Of a stretch of 64,000 nt of DNA, positions 17,524-25,975 are shown one piece after another (position 1 is the first letter of the stretch; each line of letters starts with the position of its first letter). Made by a program: the position numbers and the translations under genes. Below the pieces are notes generated by a model that ran no database searches, was not told where the DNA came from, and saw nothing but the letters and a program-made list of their open reading frames with translations. Source of the DNA: NC2004 sp050874905. Lineage in GTDB: Bacteria; Bacillota; Clostridia; Lachnospirales; Lachnospiraceae. Location of the stretch: the NCBI GenBank assembly GCA_050874905.1, contig JBNMLP010000011.1, positions 36,501-100,500 of the forward strand, in the 5' to 3' direction.

Positions 17524-19614
17524 TTATTCTGTACGGGAAAGCTTTTGAAGCTGTCCGATCAATCCATAGCTGTTTTTGATCACCGCTCTCATATAGCAGT
17601 ATTCTACCATAACAAGCCCTACAATAACAACGGCTGCAAGAAGCAGTAACACACCGATCTGTGATTGCAGATCATAAGGGAGAACATGCCGAAACAAAGC
17701 ACTCACTCCAAAAAGGCTGCTGATCATTGCGGTTACCACCGGAACTCCAAAGTACCACTTAATCTGCCGCTTGGAAGAGACAAAAAGCTGCTCCTTCGTA
17801 CAGCCGAGCCGGTACATCGTCCGGTAACGGTCACTCATTTTTTCTTCCTGCATCATATATTGCAGACTGATTGTTGTATTGGCGATCAATAGAAAGATCA
17901 CTGCCAGATAAATGGTCAGATAACTGGCCGCTACAATATAGAACAATTGTCTTCCCATATTCTGCAAATAATTTTCAAATTGAAAACCACTTTTTTGAAG
18001 CAGCGGCAGCACTTCCTGCATGGCATGAAGCAATCCGTGTTCCTTTACATAGGACGCTTTCAGATACCCATTATAATAGGAGCTGATATTCTTTTCATCT
18101 GCCAACTGGGTAAATAACGCATCCGGCACGACCAGACCAAAGCCGATCGTAATACTACGATCCACGACAATATCATCATGACATACCGCCTTAATGTGGT
18201 ACTGTTTTCCATCAATCTCAATCACCGGATCATACGCAAGCAGCTTTTCATACATGTTCTGAATCTTTCCATCACTGTCAAAATCATGATCAATGTAGAT
18301 TGCAAGCTCACCCTCTTTTAACGAAAGTTCTTTCCTGCCTGCATTATGTCGCAAACCATTAAACCCGTTTTCTGCAATCATGTATGGGGAAGTACTAAGA
18401 TAAAACTGCTCCTGATCCTGAAACAATTCCCGATCCTGCCCCTTCAGATGCGTGGCAGCTTTCTTTAGATCATCCGTCTGATAGGAAACGATCCTATCCA
18501 CTCCACTGTCTTTCCCATAATCACATTCTGCATGCAGCATGCATACGCTGACCTTCTGCCATTTGGAAAATAGTGAAGCAATCTCCTTCTCCTGAGTCCA
18601 ATTTAAAAACTGTGCCTCATCCGATTCTTCGTAAACCTCTGCCGTCACATCCATCGTATGTTCCGTACTTGTTTTTGCGTTGCTTAAAGCGATTGCAATT
18701 CCATATCCAAAACAGACAATTCCGAGCAAAATGAGTAAGGAAGACACGGTAAGGGAAGTTGTCTTTTGGAACACATTTTCCTGTAACTGGCGAAAGGTGA
18801 AAATGGAAAGCTGTTCCTTGCTTTTGGTTCCGCTCATATGTCCAAATACACCACAGAATCCACCGATCAGCCATCTGCTTCCAATCGCGCCCACAACGAG
18901 CATGATAAGAAACAAAAGGGGAGAAGCCCATGTGCGGTCAACGAAGCAAGCTAACACATAAGCAACTATTAACAAAACGCTTCCAAGAAAAAACCAGATA
19001 CGCCCGGTTGGCATCTTGTGCTTTTTTTCCGGCTCCTCGCTCTTTCGGAGCAGATGATCCGGCTCTTTCCGTACCAGCTTTGCACTTAAAATGATATTTG
19101 CAAACAGCTTCACTCCGAAAAATCCAAGCGAAGTAAGTAAAAGGGAAGAAAGGGAAAAGGAAAACTGATGTCCAATGATCCCCAGTCCAATGATCCGCGC
19201 GGTTACAAGGCTGATTCCTTCCGAAAGCAGCACTGCAACAGGAAGACCGATCACTAAAGAACGGACACTACTTGCAACATCGGAAAGCATCAAAAAGAAA
19301 AATAATCTGCTTCGCTTCATTCCGAGCATCAGCATTACTCCAAATTCATGCTTCTGTCGTTCCAACTGATATTTCTGTGCAAAATAAATAAGGAAAAAGA
19401 CGAGGAAAAGAGCCAGTACAAACACAACATTCAAAAGCATGTAAAGCGTATTGACCGCATCACTTTCCATTTTATGAAGAAATACCATTACGTCCTGCTT
19501 CGGCAAAGCCAGCACCACATAGCAGGCAATGATCGCAATGATCAGGCAGGCATAATAAATTCCATTTTCTTTTCTGCTTTTTTTGTTATTTCGCCGTATC
19601 TGATTAAAAAACAT
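17524..19614 (-). CDS. BceB-type FtsX-like ABC permease
   Basis: A 696-residue membrane protein with an N-terminal helix, FtsX-like helix groups at both ends and a large outside domain (about 330-560) between them, as in BceB transporters that remove peptide antibiotics from lipid II-cycle targets. GVMLMLGMKRSRLF and the C-terminal YRTMYRLGCTKEQLF are the paired coupling motifs of the FtsX fold. ATG at 19614 overlaps the end of the ATPase gene by 11 bases; a GTG two codons upstream is nearer to the GGAGG and cannot be excluded. The gene is followed by its two-component pair. Confidence 0.92.
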   Translation of the reverse strand: MFFNQIRRNNKKSRKENGIYYACLIIAIIACYVVLALPKQDVMVFLHKMESDAVNTLYMLLNVVFVLALFLVFFLIYFAQKYQLERQKHEFGVMLMLGMKRSRLFFFLMLSDVASSVRSLVIGLPVAVLLSEGISLVTARIIGLGIIGHQFSFSLSSLLLTSLGFFGVKLFANIILSAKLVRKEPDHLLRKSEEPEKKHKMPTGRIWFFLGSVLLIVAYVLACFVDRTWASPLLFLIMLVVGAIGSRWLIGGFCGVFGHMSGTKSKEQLSIFTFRQLQENVFQKTTSLTVSSLLILLGIVCFGYGIAIALSNAKTSTEHTMDVTAEVYEESDEAQFLNWTQEKEIASLFSKWQKVSVCMLHAECDYGKDSGVDRIVSYQTDDLKKAATHLKGQDRELFQDQEQFYLSTSPYMIAENGFNGLRHNAGRKELSLKEGELAIYIDHDFDSDGKIQNMYEKLLAYDPVIEIDGKQYHIKAVCHDDIVVDRSITIGFGLVVPDALFTQLADEKNISSYYNGYLKASYVKEHGLLHAMQEVLPLLQKSGFQFENYLQNMGRQLFYIVAASYLTIYLAVIFLLIANTTISLQYMMQEEKMSDRYRTMYRLGCTKEQLFVSSKRQIKWYFGVPVVTAMISSLFGVSALFRHVLPYDLQSQIGVLLLLAAVVIVGLVMVEYCYMRAVIKNSYGLIGQLQKLSRTE

Positions 19615-20374
19615 TGACACTACCCCCTCCCAGCTGTGCAAGCACATCGATGATCCGCTCATAATACTGTGTCCTTGTTTCTTCTTCCCGTTCTCTGCGA
19701 AGCTCATGGAAGATCACACCATCCTGAATGAACAAGATTCTGGAACAATAGCTCGCCGCATTGGCATCGTGTGTTACCATCATGATCGTAGCCTCACGCA
19801 TCACATTAAGCTCCAATAGTTTCTCCATCAGGCTTTTGGCATTTTTACTGTCGAGCGCGCCGGTCGGTTCATCCGCCAGAATAAGCTCCGGATTCAAGAT
19901 CAGGGCTCTGGCAGCCGCAATGCGCTGCTTTTGTCCACCAGACATCTGTGCCGGAAATTTATCTAAAACATCCGTAATCTCCAAAAACTTTGCCAGATCC
20001 TCGATCCGTTTTTCTGAATCATGATCCAGTTTCTTATGGATCACAAGCGGCATCTTAATATTCTCTCTGCCTGTCAGGTTATCCAGCAATTCAAACGTCT
20101 GGAATAAGTAGCCAATCTTGTTTCCACGATAGGAAGCCAGTTTTCTTCCACGGAAATCAGCAATGTTTTCTCCGTTCAGAAGAATCGTACCGGATGTTGG
20201 ACGGATCATGGTGGACACACAATTTAAAAGTGTGGTTTTACCGGAACCGCTGCTTCCCATGATACCTAAAAACTCACCTTTCATCACAGTAAGATCCAAG
20301 CCATTTAATGCTTTTGTGACATTATCCTTTATTCCATATTCTTTTGTTAAACCTTCAATCTCAAATAATTTCAT
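19604..20374 (-). CDS. BceA-type ABC transporter ATPase
   Basis: A 256-residue ABC ATPase of the MacB/LolD/BceA group: Walker A GSSGSGKTT, Q-loop in YLFQTFELL, signature MSGGQKQR, Walker B LILADEPTGALD and switch MVTHDANAA. It partners with the overlapping FtsX-like permease gene. ATG at 20374 is preferred to upstream starts because AGGAGA lies eight bases before it and the protein then starts MKLFEIEGLTKEYG. It is the first gene of the Bce-type run; no clear promoter was seen in the ~150 bases upstream. Confidence 0.95.
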   Translation of the reverse strand: MKLFEIEGLTKEYGIKDNVTKALNGLDLTVMKGEFLGIMGSSGSGKTTLLNCVSTMIRPTSGTILLNGENIADFRGRKLASYRGNKIGYLFQTFELLDNLTGRENIKMPLVIHKKLDHDSEKRIEDLAKFLEITDVLDKFPAQMSGGQKQRIAAARALILNPELILADEPTGALDSKNAKSLMEKLLELNVMREATIMMVTHDANAASYCSRILFIQDGVIFHELRREREEETRTQYYERIIDVLAQLGGGSVNVF

Positions 20375-20546
20375 AGGGGTTCTCTCCTTTTCATTTTTCA
20401 TTATTACTACCATATCTTCATTCACAATCCATTCCTTTATTAACTCCAAACATCTATTTACTTTTCAACTTTATAATTCACGAATCTGCATGCCTCTCCG
20501 TTACTCTTACAAAGTCTCATGCTTCCCATTTCAATATTTGGACTTA

Positions 20547-20726
20547 TGCATCCTTCCGTAATCGCCCCATGTGGGAATCAGTATTTTACAAGGCTCATTT
20601 GCACTCGCCGGTGCTTATGCCCCGTGTTTTGGGGCATAAGCACCGCTGCGTAGTGCAACGAAGCGAAAGCGTGCCATGTAAAATATCTGATCCCACAAAA
20701 GGGGCGACTTCATGTGAAGGATCGCA
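20547..20726. repeat. Long hairpin element, copy A
   Basis: This fills most of the 505-base gap between the ABC ATPase gene (20374) and the MATE gene (20880). From outside in, the paired blocks are ATCCTTC (20550-20556/20716-20722), TCGCCCC (20562-20568/20701-20707), GTGGGA-ATCAG with one bulge (20571-20581/20686-20696), TATTTTACA (20582-20590/20677-20685), GCACT and CGC (20601-20608/20648-20656), and a perfect 15-base stem CGGTGCTTATGCCCC (20609-20623/20631-20645). An unpaired right-hand stretch holds GCGAAAGC, a GNRA-type mini-hairpin. A second copy is at 35852-36012. No protein is encoded. Confidence 0.85.
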
Positions 20727-20803
20727 GAAAGCTTAAGCTGTTGATAGTAGTATAGCAGGGTGAAAAGAAAAATAACACTTACAGGTTTTGTAAGGAAAGC
20801 ATA

Positions 20804-20830
20804 AAAAACGAGACGACCAAAGTCGTCTCG
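20804..20830 (-). terminator. Terminator of the MATE exporter gene
   Basis: A nine-base perfect stem (CGAGACGAC at 20809-20817, complement at 20822-20830) with a four-base loop is followed on the minus strand by a run of six T. It lies about 50 bases past the MATE stop codon. Confidence 0.85.
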
Positions 20831-20879
20831 CAAAAACCTAACTTTGAAGGAGCACCTCAATGTCCTGCACCAGCTTCTC

Positions 20880-22241
20880 TTACCTTGTAATGTTATTTAA
20901 CCACTTATATTTCTTATAATGGATATACACCACAGGAATCTTCACAAATTCATCCAATGTCAGGATAAAGGCAACAACGAGCACCGGCCACCGGAATACA
21001 AAGGCTGCCAGCAACGCCGCCGGTACGATCACAACCCATAGCGTAACCAGATCACACACCATTCCAAATTTTGTATCTCCTCCTGCCGGAAAGATTCCTG
21101 CAATGATTGTAGAATTCAGAGAATTTCCAATGATATAATATGCCGCCATAAACAGCATCGCTTTTAAGTAGATCTTCGCCTGCGCACTGAGTGAGACAAG
21201 CGGCAACACGAGCGGAATAAGTGCTAATATCACCAGACCGGATAATACCCCGATGGCAATGGATAACCGCACAAAACTGCCTCCGGCTTTTTTCGCGTCA
21301 TCAAGTTCTCCGCGTCCCAGCATTTGTCCTATAATAATTCCTACACCGGCGGCAATTCCCCAGCACAGACTGGCGATCATGCTTCTAACGATGTTGGTGA
21401 TCGCGTTCGCTGCGGTCGCATCGGTTCCAAGATGTCCCATGATGACGGAATACATTGTGATTCCTCCACCCCATCCCAGCTGATTGAACAAAAGCGGCAG
21501 CGTATAGTGCCAGTAATCCTTATGAAGTACCTTGCTTGCACCGCCAAAAACATAGCCAAGCCGCAGTGGGACGCATTTGCCCCGGAATAATACGATCAAA
21601 ACTACTACGACCTCAAATACACGGGCGAGCACGGTAGCCAGCGCTGCTCCGGCAATCCCCATCGCAGGCAGACCAAACAAACCAAAAATGAATACCGCAT
21701 TTAAGAAAATGTTGATCACAACCGAGAGGGAACCGATCAACGAGCTTAATCCTGCTCTGCCGCATACCTTCATAATGCAAAAATATACCTGCGAAAACCC
21801 GGTCAGTACAAAGGACAATGACACGGTTCTTAAATACGTAGCTCCGGCACTGATCAGCACCTGATCCGAGGTAAAGATCCGCATGATCGCCCCCGGAATA
21901 AACAGCGCAGCACACGTAAAGAGTAATCCAACAAGCAGTGCATAACGCATCGCGATCGCTAAAATCTGTTCCACGGATTTCATATCCTTCTTACCGTAAT
22001 ACTGGGATGCCATAACCGTTGTACCGGAAATAAAAGCCCCATAAAACAAACTGTAAACAAATGCCACCTGCGTTGCCAGCGATGAAGCAGACAGCGAATT
22101 CTGATCCAAAAATCCCAGCATGATCGCATCTGCAGCACTCACTGCCGATGACATCAAATACTGAAATGCAATCGGTGTCACAAGGGACACCAGCAATTTA
22201 TAGATCATTTTCTTCTTTTCTTTTTCTTTTGTATCGACCAT
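20880..22241 (-). CDS. MATE-family multidrug/Na+ exporter
   Basis: A 453-residue polytopic protein with the two-fold MatE repeat, about twelve helices, and the family motifs near the start of each half (FQYLMSSAVSAADAIMLGFL and the later LFNQLGWGGGITMYSVIMG). MATE proteins export cationic drugs or metabolites using Na+ or H+ gradients; the substrate here is unknown. GGGGAGGAG precedes the ATG. It is 24 bases after the CmpB-like gene and probably shares its promoter. Full length, no damage seen. Confidence 0.92.
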   Translation of the reverse strand: MVDTKEKEKKKMIYKLLVSLVTPIAFQYLMSSAVSAADAIMLGFLDQNSLSASSLATQVAFVYSLFYGAFISGTTVMASQYYGKKDMKSVEQILAIAMRYALLVGLLFTCAALFIPGAIMRIFTSDQVLISAGATYLRTVSLSFVLTGFSQVYFCIMKVCGRAGLSSLIGSLSVVINIFLNAVFIFGLFGLPAMGIAGAALATVLARVFEVVVVLIVLFRGKCVPLRLGYVFGGASKVLHKDYWHYTLPLLFNQLGWGGGITMYSVIMGHLGTDATAANAITNIVRSMIASLCWGIAAGVGIIIGQMLGRGELDDAKKAGGSFVRLSIAIGVLSGLVILALIPLVLPLVSLSAQAKIYLKAMLFMAAYYIIGNSLNSTIIAGIFPAGGDTKFGMVCDLVTLWVVIVPAALLAAFVFRWPVLVVAFILTLDEFVKIPVVYIHYKKYKWLNNITR

Positions 22242-22265
22242 TCTTCTCTCCTCCCCTATATATGC

Positions 22266-22898
22266 CTACGAAATCAGATCCTCCCCCGTAAGCATCCGTT
22301 TGTTCTTAATATCATATCTCCATAAGGAATAAAGACTTCCAGATCGCAATATGCGAAAAGCATTGACCAGAAAATCCACGACCAGAATAACTGTCAACGC
22401 CAGTCCTAACAGCATGGCATGTCCCCGATCCATTCCTTCCAGCAACTGCATCAACGGGGTAAATACCTTTCCCATAACAACCGTAATGATCGTTGCAAAT
22501 CCACAACTTGTCGGTACCGAGGTATACTTCGTCACATGCAGCGGCAGACGGGAATAATTCCACAATTCCACTTTGGAGATCCCCTCTACAATACTTCCAA
22601 GCAGTACCTCACAAATGCTTACCACCAAAAAGGCAAGCAGGAAATAGCAGAGAATCCGAAGCACCTTTCTTGTAAGGAACAGCTTTCTGCCAAACAGTTT
22701 CATCTTTCCCGGTGTACCAAACAAAAAATAAAATCCAAGGATCAACAGACCATAACCAAGCAAAAATGGAGCATTCATATTCCGGTTATCGATAAATCCC
22801 TTTGTAAATGCCAGCCAGATGTTCTCCACGACAAATCCCGCAAAAGACACGATTGCAAGCATGATCAGATATGTACTGATGTGATACTGTGTTATCAT
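22266..22898 (-). CDS. CmpB-like membrane protein (putative ABC transporter type IV, PF06541)
   Basis: A 210-residue protein with about six helices and the motifs of the family that Pfam names ABC_trans_CmpB: FVVENIWLAFTKGFIDNRN, NAPFLLGYGLLI and SRLPLHVTKYTSVPTSCGFA, with WNYS just before. The transporter label is historical; no ATPase is adjacent and its job is not established. The start is placed at the ATG at 22898 with AAAGG nine bases upstream; a GTG three codons earlier overlaps that site. It is followed by the MATE gene. Confidence 0.82.
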   Translation of the reverse strand: MITQYHISTYLIMLAIVSFAGFVVENIWLAFTKGFIDNRNMNAPFLLGYGLLILGFYFLFGTPGKMKLFGRKLFLTRKVLRILCYFLLAFLVVSICEVLLGSIVEGISKVELWNYSRLPLHVTKYTSVPTSCGFATIITVVMGKVFTPLMQLLEGMDRGHAMLLGLALTVILVVDFLVNAFRILRSGSLYSLWRYDIKNKRMLTGEDLIS

Positions 22899-22951
22899 GA
22901 CACTCACCCTTTCTTCTATCGTAAAAAGACTAGTTTTTCTATGTATAGGGG

Positions 22952-22981
22952 ATTATATACCCGAACCCCCGACAGATGCAA
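22952..22981 (-). promoter_or_regulatory. Promoter for the CmpB-like/MATE pair
   Basis: TTGCAT (22976-22981) and TATAAT (22952-22957) on the minus strand, 18 bases apart, about 55 bases before the CmpB-like start. Confidence 0.6.
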
Positions 22982-23014
22982 GCAAAAAAGGACAAATATT
23001 TTTTATCTTTTTGC

Positions 23015-23043
23015 TTGACAGTCCATCCATTTTTTGTTATTAT
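23015..23043 (+). promoter_or_regulatory. Promoter for the tRNA-Gly pair
   Basis: TTGACA (23015-23020) and TATTAT (23038-23043), 17 bases apart, just before the first tRNA gene. TATACT at 23041-23046 is an alternative -10 but would need a 20-base spacer. Confidence 0.65.
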
Positions 23044-23070
23044 ACTAATCGTGTCAAGCAGACAACATAT

Positions 23071-23142
23071 GCGCGAGTGGCTCAGTGGTGGAGCGTCTCC
23101 TTGCCAAGGAGAAGGTCGCGGGTTCGATCCCCGTCTCGCGCT
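23071..23142 (+). tRNA. tRNA-Gly (GCC)
   Basis: A cloverleaf can be drawn: acceptor GCGCGAG/CTCGCGC, D-arm with GGCTCAGTGGTGGAGC, anticodon stem TCTCC/GGAGA around loop TTGCCAA (anticodon GCC at 23103-23105), and T-arm with GGTTCGATCCC. The discriminator is T and the CCA end is not encoded. An identical gene follows 29 bases later. Confidence 0.97.
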
Positions 23143-23171
23143 TTCCTAATTTCATATTAACAGACAATCAT

Positions 23172-23243
23172 GCGCGAGTGGCTCAGTGGTGGAGCGTCTC
23201 CTTGCCAAGGAGAAGGTCGCGGGTTCGATCCCCGTCTCGCGCT
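23172..23243 (+). tRNA. tRNA-Gly (GCC), second copy
   Basis: Identical in all 72 bases to the gene at 23071-23142. The preceding bases are also similar in both copies (CAGACAA then CAT or TCAT), so the repeat unit is about 101 bases, a tandem duplication. A T-rich stretch follows (23244-23260), where the convergent gene at 23251 ends. Confidence 0.97.
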
Positions 23244-23250
23244 TTTATTT

Positions 23251-23598
23251 TTATTCTGTTTCGGAGGTATCCGTTTCTTCCGGATCAACCTCACTTTGTT
23301 CCGGCACTTCATATTGAATGGCATCCTCTTTTAAAAATGCCGCTTCACTTTCCCGCAGCAGGTTCACCTCATGATCCAGCCACGCGATCACTTCATTCAT
23401 GCCATCCTCCGTATAAGGGAAACGGTTATAGTGTTTCTTTTCCTCCGGAGTTTTATCATAGATAAATGGTCCCGGCCAGCACACCGACTCCAGTTCCTCT
23501 TCGCCCCGGTAAATGCGGTAATAAAGAGGACCGTCACTTCCCATATACGTGTTCTTTTTGTAATAATTCAAAACATAAAGCTGGTTTCTGGGAATCAT
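23251..23598 (-). CDS. Unrecognised 115-residue protein
   Basis: A soluble, acidic protein rich in aromatic residues in its first half (YVLNYYKKNTYMG, YYRIYRGEEELE, CWPGPFIYDKTPEEK), with a Glu/Thr-rich tail (EVDPEETDTSETE). No signal peptide or membrane segment. It starts 15 bases after the stop of the 687-residue gene on the same strand, so the two are likely co-expressed, and ends eight bases from the second tRNA gene, which points the other way. I do not recognise the family. Confidence 0.7.
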   Translation of the reverse strand: MIPRNQLYVLNYYKKNTYMGSDGPLYYRIYRGEEELESVCWPGPFIYDKTPEEKKHYNRFPYTEDGMNEVIAWLDHEVNLLRESEAAFLKEDAIQYEVPEQSEVDPEETDTSETE

Positions 23599-23613
23599 AT
23601 CACCACTCCCATA

Positions 23614-25677
23614 TTATGCCAGATCGTACATCAATTTCTTAATTACGATCCAAAGTGTTGTTCTTAAATCATCTGCCTCATAGAAATTGAGGTAAGAATC
23701 CTTATCGAATCCTACTTCCATCAGACGGGCGATCAGATCATTCAGATAGCTCTGTACATACTGTACATTCTCCTCCGTATTCTTTGCCAGATAATCTCCA
23801 ATGTTATTGATATAACTGATTACATTGCTCTCTGGTACAGAAGAAGTATTTGCACCGCCTGTTGTCTCATCGGATAACTCAATGACTTTACCTGTCTTTG
23901 TAACAATGACACGTTTGTTGCTTGCACCGGATGAACTGGATGGTTTTGGAGCAGACTTGGTCAAAAGCTCCTCTACTGCTTTGATCAGATATGCAACGGA
24001 ATAGGTACGTTCCTCTTTCGTTGCAGCATCCTGTCCTTTTTCTACATACTGATTCCATAACCACTCGGACTTGCTCACGCAGTCTGCAACCTTGGCATTG
24101 GACATAAGCTTCTTGAACTCATCGTTTCCACCGCCACCAAACTTGAATCCACCGGACTGTACCGGAGTATATTTGTTGGAAAGAACAATGCCTTCATAAG
24201 CTCTCTGCAACTGTTTCTCCACCTTACGCGGATCGTAGCCGTTGCTCATCACCTGTACCTTTGCCTGTTCGACTCCGTTCTTTACCATATCCTCTGCTGC
24301 CATGAATACCAGATGCTTCTGACGATCCTCCAGCATGGATTTGATCTCCAAATTGGTCTTGTTCTTCTCGATGATAGAATCCTTACGGATCTTAAATGCT
24401 TTGATCTTCTCGCGGATACTGAATAATCCCTTTAACAATGCAGGATTACCATTGATATAGTTACCGATCCAGTTCAACTCGATAAATTGGTGCTCAATCT
24501 TGTTAGAAAGTTCATATACATTATCTCCGTTAAACAATACATTCAACGTAGTGTAGAGCATATCGAGAATCTCGTACTTCTCTTCCCAGGAACGATTTGA
24601 CATATCCTGATTTACCAGCGCCTTGATTCCACACTCAAAGAATACGAGGTTATACTCATAAAGTCCTTCAAAAATGTTGCTCTTATCTGCCAGGGAAGAT
24701 CCGGTACCAAGCACCTGCAGATTCTTCTTCATCACAGGATCTTCCTCGATGTACTTGCATACCTTCTTAATAAAAGCAGATACATCAGCGATCAGACCAT
24801 CAATACGACGGTTATAAATCTCCTGTTTGGAAATTGCTGTTACGACTGCACGGTTCAACACATTGGTATTGCGGGTATTATCACAGTTGCGGATCAGATC
24901 CTTGAAACTGTCATATACTTTCATGTTGTCTACCGGTATGTACTCTGCATTCAATCCATAGAATTCAAATGCTTTATCATAATTCAGATTCTTAATATAT
25001 TCATTGAACATACCCATAGAGAACTGGATCTTGTAGTCATTGGCTACATCGTCATCCTCTACCAGATAGTCATAAAATACTTCCAGATTATTAAGATATA
25101 ACTCAGAGTTGGTATGGCTGGTCAGATCCATATCCATGACAACGCTGATCAGATCTAAGTAACCCATGACTGCCTTGTCAAAATTCTTTGGACGATCATC
25201 CTCTTCCAATGCCTGATAATAGCAGTTGATCATCTGTGGTGCAACCTTCTCACCGATCAGACGCATCGCATCCTCAAAACGATCTGACTGATACAGATAG
25301 ATCAGCCATACACTATAACGGTAAATACCACCTACGGAAATCTCTCCATCAATATCAGCCGGATCATGATCCCCATAAATATGATGATAAAGAGGCTCGA
25401 TCCAATCTTCGATCTCATACTTATCTGCCTGTTTAATATGGATATTTACAAACTCCTGCAGCTTGTATAACTTCTCTGACTGTGCCTTGATATCGTCCGG
25501 AACATTCATCTGGGTAATATCAAATTCATTGTCTTTTAAGTAGTCGATCACCAGCGTATAGAAACCATCTTCCAACTGCTCATTTAAAAAATGTATAAAC
25601 AGTCCCTTGTTGCCGGATGCCGCTAAATTCATCAGGCTGTGGTCTGTCTGTGACATGTTTACTGATAAACTGTTCAT
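23614..25677 (-). CDS. Unrecognised 687-residue soluble protein
   Basis: A long acidic protein without signal peptide or membrane helix. The sequence appears mostly alpha-helical, with repeated aromatic and Asp/Glu-rich helical segments (for example QSDRFEDAMRLIGE, NLNYDKAFEFYGLNAEY) that look like degenerate TPR-type repeats in the first 300 residues. A Gly-rich linker (SGGFKFGGGGND) and a Ser-rich linker (KPSSSSGASNKR) split off a C-terminal region. The ATG at 25677 has AAGGAGG seven bases before it. A GTG one codon upstream is less likely. Function not known; the 115-residue gene follows. Confidence 0.72.
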   Translation of the reverse strand: MNSLSVNMSQTDHSLMNLAASGNKGLFIHFLNEQLEDGFYTLVIDYLKDNEFDITQMNVPDDIKAQSEKLYKLQEFVNIHIKQADKYEIEDWIEPLYHHIYGDHDPADIDGEISVGGIYRYSVWLIYLYQSDRFEDAMRLIGEKVAPQMINCYYQALEEDDRPKNFDKAVMGYLDLISVVMDMDLTSHTNSELYLNNLEVFYDYLVEDDDVANDYKIQFSMGMFNEYIKNLNYDKAFEFYGLNAEYIPVDNMKVYDSFKDLIRNCDNTRNTNVLNRAVVTAISKQEIYNRRIDGLIADVSAFIKKVCKYIEEDPVMKKNLQVLGTGSSLADKSNIFEGLYEYNLVFFECGIKALVNQDMSNRSWEEKYEILDMLYTTLNVLFNGDNVYELSNKIEHQFIELNWIGNYINGNPALLKGLFSIREKIKAFKIRKDSIIEKNKTNLEIKSMLEDRQKHLVFMAAEDMVKNGVEQAKVQVMSNGYDPRKVEKQLQRAYEGIVLSNKYTPVQSGGFKFGGGGNDEFKKLMSNAKVADCVSKSEWLWNQYVEKGQDAATKEERTYSVAYLIKAVEELLTKSAPKPSSSSGASNKRVIVTKTGKVIELSDETTGGANTSSVPESNVISYINNIGDYLAKNTEENVQYVQSYLNDLIARLMEVGFDKDSYLNFYEADDLRTTLWIVIKKLMYDLA

Positions 25678-25869
25678 CACGATTCCTCCTTCATAGATCT
25701 AATACATTCACTATGAATCATTTTAGCACATGACATAGCTTCTTTCAAGGTAAAACTGTATTTTTATCTGTATTTTTCACAAGATATTTTATCACTTTTC
25801 CACAAAAAAGGATTCTTTGACAAAATTGCTTGTCTGCTCTTTGTAACATTTTATCTTTTTTTCCAGCAA

Positions 25870-25892
25870 CAATTGTACATATAGTACAATTG
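25870..25892. promoter_or_regulatory. Nine-base palindrome upstream of the 687-residue gene
   Basis: CAATTGTAC (25870-25878) and GTACAATTG (25884-25892) form a perfect inverted repeat around ATATA. There is no T tail, so it looks more like an operator for a dimeric regulator than a terminator. It is about 190 bases before the gene start at 25677. No regulator can be named. Confidence 0.4.
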
Positions 25893-25917
25893 CACAATAA
25901 AAGTCTAAAAAGCAAAA

Positions 25918-25967
25918 GAAATAGCAGGCTTTCTTGTGCAATGTTGCCAAGCCGTTCCTGCTATTTC
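25918..25967 (-). terminator. Terminator of the trp operon
   Basis: An 11-base stem (GAAATAGCAGG at 25918-25928 with its complement at 25957-25967) with a 28-base loop, followed on the minus strand by TTTTGCTTTTT. It starts nine bases after the trpA stop codon. Confidence 0.75.
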
Positions 25968-25975
25968 TTACAATG

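Noticed and set aside
20547..20726. Long hairpin as a simple intrinsic terminator
   Set aside because: It is far longer than a terminator, has no T run, and shares a specific core with the element at 35852-36012.
22419..23018. 199-residue plus-strand frame opposite the CmpB-like gene
   Set aside because: It is antisense to a well supported membrane-protein gene and lacks a ribosome site; composition is that of a shadow frame.
23085..23465. Plus-strand frames over the tRNA genes, with repeated Arg/Ser-rich peptides
   Set aside because: The repeated peptide is just the translation of the two identical tRNA genes.
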